This document shows positions 63,492 to 64,000 of a DNA stretch of 64,000 bases, piece by piece (within the stretch, counting starts at the first letter, position 1; each line of letters starts with the position of its first letter). The notes beneath the pieces are model-generated. The model searched no databases and had not been told where the DNA came from. It saw nothing but the letters and a program-made list of their open reading frames with translations. This stretch comes from Rana temporaria (lineage: Eukaryota; Chordata; Amphibia; Anura; Ranidae), in assembly GCF_905171775.1 (NCBI RefSeq), contig NC_053489.1:397647483-397711482 (forward strand). Reading direction: 5' to 3'. A program made the position numbers and the translations under genes.

Positions 63492-64000
63492 TGTCACGTA
63501 CCTGGTTATGGAGCTCAACGTGCAGGGAGCGGCCTCTCGTAAGCCTCCGACTCAGGACCTCCTGGTAGAATAGACAGAGGGTCAAGAGTCCGGAGGGGCA
63601 CAAGTGCCTGATGGTAAATCTGGGTAGCGGTCCGGAAGCGGTAGAAGGCAGGTGTATGCTGGTCCAGGAGAAGCACCAAGCAGCAGGCAGAGGCGGTGGT
63701 ATGGCACTTGCAGGTACAGGAATCAGGCAGGTGAGTAAGCTGGACGGAACACCGGTAAGTGGTTCAGGAATCAGGGTAAGTCCAGAGAGTAGTCGAAAGT
63801 CCGAGCCGGGTCGGTAACACAGGCGGGCAGTGACAGAGCCAGGGGTTAAGCAGGAGCCGTAATTAGGTGAAGCCGGGGTCGTAGGCAGGTTGCAGGCAAG
63901 GAAGGTCACCGGAAGCCGGGTCAGGTAAACAGGAGATCAGCATGTAACAGGTGCAGATTCTTAGGTAAACGCTGTAGACTGGTCAGCAAGATGGAGAGGC
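63492..64000 (-). repeat. G2 5' LTR, partial
   Basis: It matches 58527-59035 in the same orientation with about ten differences. The predicted RNA start is at 63987. The TATA box and upstream LTR part are outside the window. Confidence 0.92.

Larger units (their letters stand above)
58527..64000 (-). mobile_element. Ty3/gypsy chromodomain retrotransposon, older copy (G2), incomplete in window
   Basis: Minus-strand order: 5' LTR (64000-63492, cut by the window end), primer site, gag, pol, polypurine tract, 3' LTR (59159-58527). The two LTRs differ at about ten positions over roughly 500 bp, clearly more than G1. At least three frameshifts and several stops break gag and pol. It is related to G1 but distinct in sequence and LTR length (633 bp). 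Confidence 0.95.

Overview
The window reads as anuran amphibian nuclear DNA, most likely from a ranid frog. I base this on its dense mix of Penelope-like, L1-type, CR1-type, Tc1, PIF/Harbinger-type and chromodomain Ty3/gypsy elements and on several repeat families I associate with ranids; that last point is family recognition from memory, not a database result. I see no host protein-coding exon, no tRNA or rRNA gene, and nothing bacterial. Almost everything that can be classified is a transposable element or its debris, much of it nested.

Layout. 1-6990: short DNA-transposon fragments, a decayed Tc1/mariner copy, and GC-rich repeats of one recurrent family. 6985-15593: an antisense L1-type LINE broken up by MITEs, by a 0.9 kb element carrying a 327-bp-arm palindrome (9121-9782) and by a TTAA-flanked element. 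15594-20200: a cluster of Harbinger-type MITEs, including three inserted in one copy of a repeated sequence whose other copy is empty. 20224-28671: an 8.4 kb head-to-head pair of Penelope-like elements (PLE), one copy with reverse transcriptase and GIY-YIG endonuclease, the other lacking reverse transcriptase, enclosed by a single 15-bp target-site duplication. 28672-37450: unclassified sequence, then a CR1-type LINE fragment split by a segment that itself holds a 5'-truncated L1, then a TTAA-family fragment with a minisatellite. 37545-49538: MITEs and two related Harbinger-type elements that carry a broken Myb/SANT-like gene and no transposase; one is split by a 3.85 kb TTAA element full of internal tandem and inverted arrays. 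49541-51007 and 56227-58526: more GC-rich repeat, a second fold-back element and unclassified sequence. 51008-56226: a young Ty3/gypsy chromovirus with two 462-bp LTRs, a GACCC duplication and an intact pol frame. 58527-64000: a second, older chromovirus on the minus strand, running off the window end.

How the parts work together. Both gypsy elements show the same layout: a 10-nt primer-binding site 2 nt after the 5' LTR, complementary to the predicted 5' end of the element's own RNA about 30 nt after a TATA box. This matches the self-priming known for the Tf1/sushi group. The PLE pair and two fold-back elements are all inverted duplications flanked by direct repeats, and two of them carry hammerhead-ribozyme-like motifs. 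The order of insertion can be read at several points because related copies in the window preserve the uninterrupted sequence.
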